Both the position numbers and the translations under genes were made by a program. Shown in pieces: positions 52,551 to 62,000 of a stretch of 64,000 bases of DNA. The notes under the pieces are model-generated. The model was not told the origin of the DNA and did no database searches. It saw only the letters and a program-made list of their open reading frames with translations. This stretch comes from Spartobacteria bacterium (GTDB lineage: Bacteria; Verrucomicrobiota; Verrucomicrobiia; Chthoniobacterales; UBA10450), in contig PLCN01000019.1 in assembly GCA_003134785.1 (NCBI GenBank), positions 217,699-281,698 of the forward strand, in the 5' to 3' direction. Numbering within the stretch: the first letter of the stretch is position 1; the number at the start of each line of letters is the position of its first letter.

Positions 52551-55030
52551 TTTTTGACTTTGTACCGCGTCGTGAGCGAGAAAATTTATCTGACGCAATA
52601 CGGACTAATGGCCGAACGCCACTGGCGGGAATTCCGGCCAACACTGGTGCGGGAACTCGAGGCGAAAGGCACCTTAATGGAAGCCCTGTTCGAAGCGCAG
52701 GAGACGGCGATCAACGAAATGGAAGCTCTCACCCGGCAGCTCGAAACGGAACAGAGGCTGACGCCGCAGCAGGCACACGACCAGGCTTGGGAGATGATTC
52801 GCGAGAAATACATTCTTCTCCCCCCGGAAGAGAATCTCGGTTAAACGCGCGGAACTACCGCATCCGCGCCGAGGACCGACTCGGCGACGGATCACTGAAG
52901 CAGAAGTGTCGCGATAATTTCGCGGCGATCGAACTTGTTCGACTGCTCGATTCCCAAAGCCGCGCAGCGAGCGACCAAGAGAAGCGCGTCCTTGTAAAGT
53001 ACGTGGGCTGGGGCGGCATTCCCCAGGTCTTTGCCTCCCCGCTCTCGACTGAATGGAAGGCTGAAGGCGAACGCCTCAAGGTGCTCCTCACGAGTGAGGA
53101 ATACGACGCCGCGCGGGCTTCGACGCTCAACGCGCACTACACCTCTCCCACCGTCATCTCCGCAATCTACGATGCCGTGCAGCAGATCGGCTTTACATCT
53201 GGGCGAGTTCTAGAACCAGCTCTTGGCGTCGGAAACTTCTTCGGCCTGATGCCAGCCGAAATGAGCGCCCGCTCGCGACTGACCGGCGTTGAGATCGATC
53301 CGTTAACCACCAGGATCGCGCGTCGCCTCTATCCTGACGCAGACATCCGCGCCCAAGGTTTCGAGACCGCCGCGTTCGGCGATGGCTCGTTCGATCTCGC
53401 GATCTCCAACGTGCCTTTCGGCGACTACAAACTTCACGACCCGTCGTTCAACGAGCACAATTTTCTCGTTCACGATTACTTCTTCGCGAAAGCGGTCGAA
53501 AAGGTCAGGCCCGGTGGATTGCTGGCCTTAGTCACTTCCAAAGGCACACTCGACAAGGTCAATTCAAGTTTGCGCGGGTATCTCGCGGACAAAGTCGATT
53601 TCATCGGCGCGGTTCGTTTGCCAAACACAGCTTTCAAAAGAAACGCGAACACCGAAGTCACTACCGACATCGTGTTCCTGCGCAGATTGGCCGCTGGCGA
53701 AAAGCCGACCGGCCCGACCTGGCTAAATCTGGCCGAGCATGCAAACCGCGACGGCGCGGTCTTTCAGATCAACGAATACTTAGTCGCGAATCCACACATG
53801 ATGCTTGGCCACATGGCAAATGCCGGCACAATGTATCGCAGGAACGAGCCAGCGCTTGTTGCCGATGATCGCGATCTCTCGGCCGCGCTCGCTGAAGCTG
53901 TGGCTGCGTTACCGCAAGGAATCTACCGCAGCGCGGAGCGAAACATCTCCGAGCCTAATCGCGAGACAATCATTGCGACCGACGACGTGAAGGAAAACGC
54001 CTTCGCGTTGCACGATGGCGTCATCACGATTCGCACGGGTTCGACGCTCACGCCGGTCGCCAACCTACCTGACGAAACCGCGCGCAGAATTCGCGGCTTG
54101 ATCAGAGTGCGTGGCGCGGTGCGCGAAGTCCTGCACACGCAGCTCGCCGATCGTGCGGAAGCCGAAATCGTCGAAGCGCGGCGTCAACTTAATTCCTTCT
54201 ACGATCATTTCGTCTCCCGGTTCGGCGCGATCAACGACAGCCCCAACCGTCGCGCCTTCCGCGGCGATCCGGACCTGCCGCTTCTCTGTTCTCTCGAGGA
54301 TTACGACAACGACACGAAACGCGCGACGAAGGCCTCCATCTTTCGAGAACGCACCATTCAGCGATCGCAGCGACGGCGGGTCGCAGAATCGGCACACGAT
54401 GCGCTTATCCTTTCGCTCAACGAAATCGGACGCGTTGATCTCGCGCACATGGGAGCGCTTCTATCGCGGACGCCTGACGAGTTTCTCCCGGAATTGAAGG
54501 GTTTGATCTACCGCAATCCAGAAACCCAACACTGGGAAACTGAGGATCAATATCTCTCCGGTGACGTTCGCGTGAAGTTGCAGACTGCACGCGCCGCGGC
54601 TGCGACGGACGCGACTTACGAAGAGAACGTCACCGCGCTGGAAGCCGTCCAACCGGAAGACCTCACCGCCTCAGAAATCGATGCACGACTCGGCGCGGTG
54701 TGGATTCCCGCCGCAGACGTGGAAGCGTTTGCCAAATCGCTGCTCGGTGCCGATGGCATCACCGTTTCGCACGCAGCCGCGCTCGGCACCTGGTTTGTCC
54801 GCGGTGATTTCAGCGCGCGCGGCACTATCGCTAACACAACCGAGTGGGGAACGATGCGCTATTCGGCACTCGATCTGATTCAGGACGCACTGAATCTCAA
54901 GACGCCCACTGTTTACGATCGCGATCGCAAGAACGACACGGTCGTGATCAACGCGCAGGAAACCGAAGCCGCGCGTGACAGGCTGGAGAAGATCAAGGAG
55001 CGATTCCAAAACGTGGGTCTGGGGGGATGA
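52502..55030 (+). CDS. Adenine-specific DNA methylase half of a methylase/SNF2-helicase protein
   Basis: The frame from ATG 52502 begins MLKRNGKVADRDDQLSLFDF and, after about 100 residues of low-complexity sequence, enters the conserved RNYRIRAEDRLGDGSLKQK region. The N6-adenine methylase motifs are VLEPALGVGNFFGLMP (motif I) and DLAISNVPFGDYKL (motif IV, NxPF). It ends prematurely at FQNVGLGG, and the helicase half continues in another frame from about 55010. Intact relatives on plasmids and integrative elements are single proteins of about 1700 aa, the combined size here. Confidence 0.82.
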   Translation: MLKRNGKVADRDDQLSLFDFVPRRERENLSDAIRTNGRTPLAGIPANTGAGTRGERHLNGSPVRSAGDGDQRNGSSHPAARNGTEADAAAGTRPGLGDDSREIHSSPPGRESRLNARNYRIRAEDRLGDGSLKQKCRDNFAAIELVRLLDSQSRAASDQEKRVLVKYVGWGGIPQVFASPLSTEWKAEGERLKVLLTSEEYDAARASTLNAHYTSPTVISAIYDAVQQIGFTSGRVLEPALGVGNFFGLMPAEMSARSRLTGVEIDPLTTRIARRLYPDADIRAQGFETAAFGDGSFDLAISNVPFGDYKLHDPSFNEHNFLVHDYFFAKAVEKVRPGGLLALVTSKGTLDKVNSSLRGYLADKVDFIGAVRLPNTAFKRNANTEVTTDIVFLRRLAAGEKPTGPTWLNLAEHANRDGAVFQINEYLVANPHMMLGHMANAGTMYRRNEPALVADDRDLSAALAEAVAALPQGIYRSAERNISEPNRETIIATDDVKENAFALHDGVITIRTGSTLTPVANLPDETARRIRGLIRVRGAVREVLHTQLADRAEAEIVEARRQLNSFYDHFVSRFGAINDSPNRRAFRGDPDLPLLCSLEDYDNDTKRATKASIFRERTIQRSQRRRVAESAHDALILSLNEIGRVDLAHMGALLSRTPDEFLPELKGLIYRNPETQHWETEDQYLSGDVRVKLQTARAAAATDATYEENVTALEAVQPEDLTASEIDARLGAVWIPAADVEAFAKSLLGADGITVSHAAALGTWFVRGDFSARGTIANTTEWGTMRYSALDLIQDALNLKTPTVYDRDRKNDTVVINAQETEAARDRLEKIKERFQNVGLGG
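52572..52844 (+). CDS. Small conserved mobile-element protein, overlapping the methylase 5' end in another frame
   Basis: A 90-aa protein from GTG 52572: MSEKIYLTQYGLMAERHWRE, then FRPTLVRELEAKGTLMEALF and AHDQAWEMIREKYILLPPEE. The pattern MAERHW.EFRP...ELE and AW...REKYI.LP recurs in short proteins encoded just before such methylases on plasmids (from memory). It is clearly the better-coding frame in 52572-52844, whereas the methylase frame there is low-complexity. How both are expressed from the same stretch is unclear. Confidence 0.65.
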   Translation: MSEKIYLTQYGLMAERHWREFRPTLVRELEAKGTLMEALFEAQETAINEMEALTRQLETEQRLTPQQAHDQAWEMIREKYILLPPEENLG

Positions 55031-57659
55031 TGAGCGCCGCGAACGTCTCTGCCGCAAATACAATGACGAGTTCAATTCAGTGCGGCTCCGGGTTTTCAAT
55101 GGCAGCCATCTAACGCTGCCTTCGAGCAGCGAGCAAATCACGCTGCACGCACATCAAAAGAATGCGGTTTGGCGAATTGTGCAGAGCGACAACACGCTGC
55201 TCGCACACGTCGTCGGCGCCGGGAAGACCTACACGATGGTCGCGGCCGGCATCGAACTGAAACGACTCGGGCTCGCGACGAAGCCAATGTTCGTCGTGCC
55301 GAATCACATGCTCGCGCAGTTCTCCTCCGAGCTGCTCACGCTCTATCCGACTGCGAACATTCTTGTCGCCGGCAGAGATGATTTCGAAGCGTCGCGGCGC
55401 GCTAGGTTGTTTAGCCGAATCGCGACAGGAAACTGGGACGCAGTGATCGTGACTCATGCGAGCTTCGAGAAGATTCCCGTATCGCTGAAGACGCGCCGAG
55501 ATTTCATTGGGCGCCAGATCGATGAAATTGAAACCGCAATCCGCGAGGAGCGGACTGACCGGGGAACCCGGCTTGTCAAAGAATTGGAACGCGTGAAGAA
55601 GCGCCTCACCGTGAAACTCGAAGCGCTTTCCGCCGAGCAGAAAAAAGACAATACGCTCACGTTTGAAGAGCTTGGAATCGATCGACTCTTCATCGACGAA
55701 GCGCACAAATTCAAAAATCTGTTTTACGTCACCAAAATGACGCGCGTTGCGGGATTGCCGCAGACTGCATCGGAACGCGCGTTCGATCTCTTCCTGAAGG
55801 TCCAGCACATCCAGGAGAAGAACAACGGCGCCGGCGTCGTGTTCGCGACCGGCACGCCAATCTCGAACACGATGGCCGAGATGTTCACCATGCAGCGGTA
55901 TCTGCAGATGGACACTCTGCGGCGTAATTCGCTTCAGCATTTCGATTCATGGGCGGGAACTTTCGGCGAGGCAGTTACGTCCATGGAACTGAGCCCGGAC
56001 GGGAGCGGCTATCGCCTGCAAAGCAGGTTCGCGCGTTTCGTGAACGTTCCCGAGCTGATGCAGCAATTCCGCCAGGTCGCCGATGTGCAAACTGCGGAGA
56101 TGCTGAAGTTGCCGGTGCCGAAGCTCGATCAGGGACGGCCCGTTACGGTGAGTGCGCCGTGCAGCCCAGAGCTGAAGCGCTTTGTCGATCAACTCGTAAA
56201 ACGCACGGAAAAAATCAAGAGCGGGAGAGTTGATCCGCGTGACGACAATATGCTGAAGATCACGACCGAAGGGCGCAAAGCCGCGCTTGATGTGCGGCTC
56301 GTGGTTCCGCGCGTCCGAGATAATCCTGATTCGAAAACGAACTACGCCGTCGAGAAAATCCACCAAGTCTGGCTCGACTCCGCTCCAACCAAAGGAGCCC
56401 AACTTGTCTTTTGCGACCTCTCCACTCCGCAGCCGGGTAGTCGATGGTTTTCGGTATATGACGATGTTCGCGCGAAGTTGATCGAACGTGGTATTCCCGC
56501 GAGCGAGATCGCATTTATGCAAGATGCGAATGACGACGCCTCGAAGGCCACGCTCTTCAGATCAGTCCGCGAAGGCAAGGTCCGCGTCCTCCTCGGCAGT
56601 ACGCTGAAGATGGGCGAAGGCACCAATGTCCAGACCCGTCTGGTCGCATTACATCATCTAGATGCCCCGTGGCGACCTGCCGACATCGAACAGCGCGAAG
56701 GCCGAATCATTCGCCAGGGAAACCAAAACGAATACGTGAAGATTTTTCGCTACGTCACCGAGGGCAGCTTCGACGCCTACATGTGGCAAACACTCGAAAC
56801 GAAATGCCGCTTCATTGCGCAAGTGATGACGGGCGACGCAACCGTGCGCCGCGCGGAAGACGTTGACTCGGCTGCGCTCACTTACGCCGAAGTAAAAGCG
56901 ATCGCGTCAGGCAATCCGCTCGTCATCGAGAAAGCCACAATCGACGCCGAAGTGATGCGATTGACGCGCTTGAAAAGGCAGCACGCCGAAAGTCTGTATC
57001 AAATGCGCTACCGTATCAAAAGATTGGGCGATAGCGCCCAAATCTTAGAGCGTGAGATCGCAAACATCCGCGAGGACATGGGCAGTCGGACAAACACCCG
57101 TGGCGACAACTTTTCCATAACGGTAAAGAACGAGACATTCACCGACCGCGTGAAAGCCGGCCGTGCGCTCATGTTCCTCGCCGCCGCAGTGAAACCATTC
57201 GAATCTACAAAACTGATTGGCAGCATCGGCGGCTTTCCGATCTCGGTTGAGCGCTTCGACGAGCGCGCAATGATTCTGATCCACGCCAAACACGGCTACC
57301 GCGCCAATGTTGGCGAAAGTCCGACCGGTACGATCGCATCTCTTGAGCACGCCTTGCACAGCTTCGAAGATCGCCTCCGCGAACGCGAAACCGATTTAGC
57401 GCAGTCCCGTCGCCAATCCATCGATCTAGCGAAGCAGCTCGATCAACCGTTCGAACACGAAGAAAAGCTTGCGACCGCCGCCGAACGTCAGCAGGAGATT
57501 ATCGCCGCGCTCGACATCACAAAGAGCCAGGCGTCTCCAAAGATCGACGAATCGATTTCGGAAGTTTCGTCGGAGTCCCGCGCGCAAGCGGTCAATGCTG
57601 GGTCGACTCACGTTTCGCTCCATGCGCGACAGGCGCCGGTCGTAGCAAAATTGACGTGA
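54975..57659 (+). CDS. SNF2-type helicase half of the methylase/helicase protein (after a frameshift)
   Basis: Coding sense begins at TWVWGDDERRERLCRKYNDE (about 55010), continuing the methylase. Helicase motifs are AHVVGAGKTYTMVAAG (I), RLFIDEAHKFKNLF (II, DEAH), VFATGTPISNTMAEMF (III) and IEQREGRIIRQGNQN (VI). A coiled-coil-rich C-terminus follows. Deleting one A from the run 55008-55011 restores one frame. Such proteins are thought to modify or protect the transferring DNA; that is inference. The stop overlaps the next gene's GTG (57656). Confidence 0.85.
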   Translation: MTGWRRSRSDSKTWVWGDDERRERLCRKYNDEFNSVRLRVFNGSHLTLPSSSEQITLHAHQKNAVWRIVQSDNTLLAHVVGAGKTYTMVAAGIELKRLGLATKPMFVVPNHMLAQFSSELLTLYPTANILVAGRDDFEASRRARLFSRIATGNWDAVIVTHASFEKIPVSLKTRRDFIGRQIDEIETAIREERTDRGTRLVKELERVKKRLTVKLEALSAEQKKDNTLTFEELGIDRLFIDEAHKFKNLFYVTKMTRVAGLPQTASERAFDLFLKVQHIQEKNNGAGVVFATGTPISNTMAEMFTMQRYLQMDTLRRNSLQHFDSWAGTFGEAVTSMELSPDGSGYRLQSRFARFVNVPELMQQFRQVADVQTAEMLKLPVPKLDQGRPVTVSAPCSPELKRFVDQLVKRTEKIKSGRVDPRDDNMLKITTEGRKAALDVRLVVPRVRDNPDSKTNYAVEKIHQVWLDSAPTKGAQLVFCDLSTPQPGSRWFSVYDDVRAKLIERGIPASEIAFMQDANDDASKATLFRSVREGKVRVLLGSTLKMGEGTNVQTRLVALHHLDAPWRPADIEQREGRIIRQGNQNEYVKIFRYVTEGSFDAYMWQTLETKCRFIAQVMTGDATVRRAEDVDSAALTYAEVKAIASGNPLVIEKATIDAEVMRLTRLKRQHAESLYQMRYRIKRLGDSAQILEREIANIREDMGSRTNTRGDNFSITVKNETFTDRVKAGRALMFLAAAVKPFESTKLIGSIGGFPISVERFDERAMILIHAKHGYRANVGESPTGTIASLEHALHSFEDRLRERETDLAQSRRQSIDLAKQLDQPFEHEEKLATAAERQQEIIAALDITKSQASPKIDESISEVSSESRAQAVNAGSTHVSLHARQAPVVAKLT

Positions 57660-58801
57660 ACGACAACACCGACCTAGTTTTGAAGGAGCGGCCTCAATTA
57701 CGAATGAGCGGAGTCACTTCCAGTGTTGAACTGATCAAGCTAACCTTGTGTGGCCCGACTGACGTCGTCAAAGAAATGGCGCTAGCAGCGGAGACGATAA
57801 ATGACTGGAACTGCCAGCACGGCGAGCAACGCGGATTTTGGGTAAAACACCAGCACTGGTCGACTGACAGCTACCCGGATGCGCAGGAAACTGGCCAGGG
57901 TGCGATCAACAAGCAGTTGATCGATTCGACCGATATTCTCGTTGCGATATTTTGGTCCCGGATCGGCACCCCGACGGCAACCGCAGAATCAGGGACCGTG
58001 GAAGAGATCCAACGCGCTATCGCCGGCGGGAAGAAGGTGATGGTTTACTTCTCTGATCTTGAGCCATTACCTGCCGGCGCGTCGATCGAGCAAGTAAAGC
58101 GATTATCTGCGTTCCGCGAGCAACTAAGAACCCACAGGTCGTGTTGGACATTTCAATCACGCAGTCGATTCCGTGATGACTATACCAACCATCTCGCGCT
58201 CGTGCTGAATGACTTTCCGCTCGGACGAAAGGACCGTACGCGTGGCAAACCAGCCGAGACCGCACTTCGTCAAAGCGTCCGCGGAACTGGAAACATTCAG
58301 ATCGCTGGCGATGGCAACGAAGTTCATCAGTATAAACGCCCACCCATCATCAAGACAGTCTTGGAGCGCCGCCCAGGCAGCATCACCGCTTCTGAAGAGC
58401 ATCAGATTGGCGAATGGATCAAAGAGCTCGCCGAAGGCACGATGGGCAAGTCTCGGAATGAAGCATTCGGCGAATGGGGCGCCCGGCTTCTGAAGCGATT
58501 TAAAGTGCCGAAACGCGAGGCCCTGCTTTCGACGGACCTGCCCGACGTCGAAGTGTGGTATCGACAGCAGAAAGCAATTCAGACCAGCGGCTACAAAACC
58601 AAAGCTCCCGATCAATGGCGCGCGTCCCGAATCAAGGCAATCAAGTCGGCGATGCAAAGCATGGGAAAAAGCAATGAGACGTACTATCCCGAACTGTCCG
58701 ATCGGCTGAATATAAAAAAGCCGTTCACTTCGTTGACGCGTCTAACGAAAACGGATTTGGAGCGCGTTTACCAAATGGTGTTACGGGACGCTCGCCGATA
58801 A
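57656..58801 (+). CDS. DUF4062 (TIR-like) domain protein
   Basis: A 381-aa protein. The N-terminal 170 residues have a DUF4062/TIR-like Rossmann pattern: KLTLCGPTDVVKEMALAAET, then INKQLIDSTDILVAIFWSRI and EIQRAIAGGKKVMVYFSD. The middle has GNIQIAGDGNEVHQY, a G-N-x-Q-x-x-G-D motif seen in linkers of defence effectors. The C-terminal 130 residues are helical and basic, perhaps a DNA- or partner-binding tail (the GKS..A..EW..LLKRF.V pattern loosely recalls phage ORF6C domains). GTG overlaps the helicase stop, so expression is coupled to it. Confidence 0.75.
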   Translation: MNDNTDLVLKERPQLRMSGVTSSVELIKLTLCGPTDVVKEMALAAETINDWNCQHGEQRGFWVKHQHWSTDSYPDAQETGQGAINKQLIDSTDILVAIFWSRIGTPTATAESGTVEEIQRAIAGGKKVMVYFSDLEPLPAGASIEQVKRLSAFREQLRTHRSCWTFQSRSRFRDDYTNHLALVLNDFPLGRKDRTRGKPAETALRQSVRGTGNIQIAGDGNEVHQYKRPPIIKTVLERRPGSITASEEHQIGEWIKELAEGTMGKSRNEAFGEWGARLLKRFKVPKREALLSTDLPDVEVWYRQQKAIQTSGYKTKAPDQWRASRIKAIKSAMQSMGKSNETYYPELSDRLNIKKPFTSLTRLTKTDLERVYQMVLRDARR

Positions 58802-58950
58802 TCCGACGCTCACACGCGGCGCCAGCTGATCACATAGAAGCGGTACGAGGGATTCATCTCAACCCCTTCTGGTCTCCGTCATAATCGCGTTCGTGCCGAG
58901 CGATCGTGATCGGATGGCGAGCAAGTCCGTCACGCTGTTCCAGTTGTCTC

Positions 58951-58956
58951 TATAAT
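58951..58956 (+). promoter_or_regulatory. Perfect TATAAT -10 element upstream of the STAND gene
   Basis: TATAAT stands 61 bases before the GTG of the giant gene, in the 216-base gap after the DUF4062 gene. The -35 region (around CCGTCA) is weak, so an activator or a non-housekeeping factor is possible. The rest of 58802-59017 contains no convincing gene. Confidence 0.45.
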
Positions 58957-59017
58957 TCCGAACGCCAAAATTCTCGGGCAAAACTAGTCGCGGCGTTGGT
59001 TTGCCGTAGATTGGACG

Positions 59018-62000
59018 GTGCAGAACGCAGCTGTCCGCTACTCTCGTGCCGGCGATGTCTTTCATTATCGCTGGGCGGCACGCCGTTGCCTGCGGCTCCT
59101 GGACTTCAATTCGCAGCTCGAATGCGTCGTAATCGAAGGCTCGCGTGAAAATCACCAAGCTGGTGAGTACGTCATTGATGTTGCTGAATACTCTCAAGCC
59201 AACGGGCAACCGTCCTCCGTTGATTACTTTCAGCTAAAACACTCGACGGTTCAGACGCACCTCAAACTTAGTCTGAATGACTTGAAGGACACCCTGAGCG
59301 GTTTTGCGAAACGGTACAAAGACGCGTTGAAGAACCTTTCCAACCCAAACGCTGCGCCCCAAATCACGTTCGCTGTAGTTTCCAATCGACGTGTTTCTCA
59401 AATCCTTACGAACACAGTGGGGAAAATCAGTACTGGGGAAAGCCTGCCGAAGAAGGTGGCGAGTCAGTGGCACACAATTACTGACTTAAACAGTGATCAA
59501 TTGCGGCAATTCTGCAGCATCTTGAGCTTTATCGACGGCGAAGGCGACTACGTCGTTCAAAAGGAGAAGCTCCAAGCCGAAGTCACCGAATATATAGCTG
59601 GCTTTGTTCACACCGACGAAGTCGAGAAGCTTATTACGCTCGTTCAACAACGCGTCCTGCCTGACTCTCCAAATGGCGAAATCTATCGGGAAGATGTTCT
59701 CAGCCGTTTAGGAGTTTCATCTGAAGGGGATCTTTTTCCTAGATCGCCGAAATTCGAGCCGCTCGATCAACCTATTATCCGCGAACAGTACGATGAAATT
59801 CTTCGATTAGTAGTTGCGGCCGAAAAACCGTTAATCATTCACGCGGCTGGAGGCGTTGGTAAGACTGTGATCGCTCGCCAACTTGTCGGTTCACTACCAA
59901 AAGGCTCTTTCGGCATCGTATATGATTGTTTCGGAGGAGGCACTTATCGCAACGTGAGTCAGCCGCGGCATCGCGCCTCCGACGGTTTGATTCAAATCGC
60001 CAACGAATTGGCGGCACATGGTCTTTGCCGAACATTGATCGGGCCAAACCAGACGGCGGATGCTCTGTTTCGTGCATTCTTGAATCGTCTCGAACAAGCG
60101 GTGCACTCTTTACGCGAGGTAACACCCGCCGCTTTGTTGGTGATCTGTGTCGATGCGGCAGATAACGCGGAGATGGCGGCGCAAGATGTCGACGAAACTT
60201 CGTTCATACGTTCCCTAATCCGCGAGCGTCTGCCTAAAGGATGCCAGTTGGTAACGCTTTGCAGGACGGAACGGGTGACGCTGCTTGATCCACCAACGAC
60301 CGTGACGAGTTATGCCTTGAACCCCTTCAGTGACTCCGAGACGATGACGCATCTTCGACGCTTCTGGCCGGATGCGACGGCGCGCGACGGAGTCGAATTG
60401 CACAGACTCACGGCGGGCAATCCTCGCGTTCAGGCGACTGCGCTCGCAATGAAGAATCAAAGCCTCGAACGAGTGTTGGAGAGCTTGGGTCCGTTAGGCA
60501 CAACTGTGGATGAACAGATCAACCTTCAGCTAGCCGCCGCGATCAACCAAATGAAGGATCGTAGTCCGACTATCGCGCGGGCTCAGATTGACGCCATTTG
60601 CGGAGGGCTCGCGAATCTTCCTCCCTTTGTTCCACTTGAAGTCTTGGCTCAGGCAGCACGTGTCGACACGTCCGCAGTGCGAAGCTTTGTGAATGACTTG
60701 GGAAGACCTCTATGGCTAACGGACGATTCGGTACAGTTTCGCGACGAACCAACTGAAACATGGTTTAGGAATAATTTCAGCGCCACGCCCTCGCAGATCG
60801 GCGCACACCTAGAAGCGATCAGTCCTCTCGCGAAAACGCATTCCTATGTTGCCAGATCGTTGCCCCAGCTCTTGTTGCGAGCCGGTCGGCATCAGCAATT
60901 GATCGAGCTGGCGCTTTCTGACGATCTTCTTCCAGAGAACAGCCCCATCGACGCAAGGAATATTCGCGTTTATCGCCTGCAATTCGCTTTCCGGTCGGCA
61001 CTGAAACTCAAGCGTTTCGCCGATGCGGCACGGTTAGCGTTGCGCGCGGGTGAAGAAATCGCGGGCGATAGCCGTCAGACAGCCTTGCTACAAGATAATG
61101 TCGATCTAATAGCGCCGCTCCAGGATACGCAGCGTGTGCAAGAGCTTGCCTACCGACAATCACTACATGTCTCATGGGATGGTTCCGCTAACGTTTATTC
61201 CGCCTCTCTGTTGTCCTCGGTCGCAGAATTAAAAGGAGACGCGCGTGCTTATCTACGAGCTGCTCACCATTGGCTTCGAATCTACTTTGAGCAGCGCGAG
61301 AAGAACAAAGACAAAGACCACTTCGGACGAGATGCTCTTTCGGATGATGAGCTAGCGGAATTCGCATGGGCGACCTTGAACTTATCCGGCCCTGCAGATT
61401 GCGTTAATTTCCTTATTGGCTGGCGTCCCGCGGAGGTTCCATTTCGGATAACTCGATTATTGGTTAAGCGACTGGTAGATGCCGAACGCTACGAGGAGAT
61501 CGAGCAAATTGCCTCCCACGGTTCAAAGAATCTTTACCTCGTCCTTGCAGTAACGGACGAGCTAGGAGAGGTCGCGCTTTATCCTAGTAAGCGCGTGCTT
61601 TCTCGCTCACTGTCGATCTTGGCTGACGAGAAGAAGAGAATCAAGACCAGCCAAGATACCCTCGATCGTACGCCACTTGTCCCGGCAATCGTGTCGTTTG
61701 CCGAGGCCTGTGCACATCAAGGGCTAGCGACCGAGAAAATTCGCGCTGTTTTGGATCACTATGTAGCCGAACGTGCGCATCCCTCTTTAGCTCGCGATCA
61801 TTATCAGGAAACACCGAATGTGTTCCTGCGCGGCGCGGCGTTACGGCGGGTGCTTAAGGACGACTTCTCCGTTGAAGTTCGCGATCTTCTTCCGCCGAGA
61901 GCATCCGATGGGAATCTCTCTCATGCGGGTAGTGCTGGAGAGGACGCAAGCTTGCGACAAGTTCTCGAAGGATTGTTCCCTTGGTATATGTTTCGCGCGC

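Noticed and set aside
58859..59209. Minus-strand 116-codon frame in the gap before the STAND gene
   Set aside because: It overlaps the nuclease-like N-terminus, which has strong motif support on the plus strand; no motif is seen in the antisense frame.
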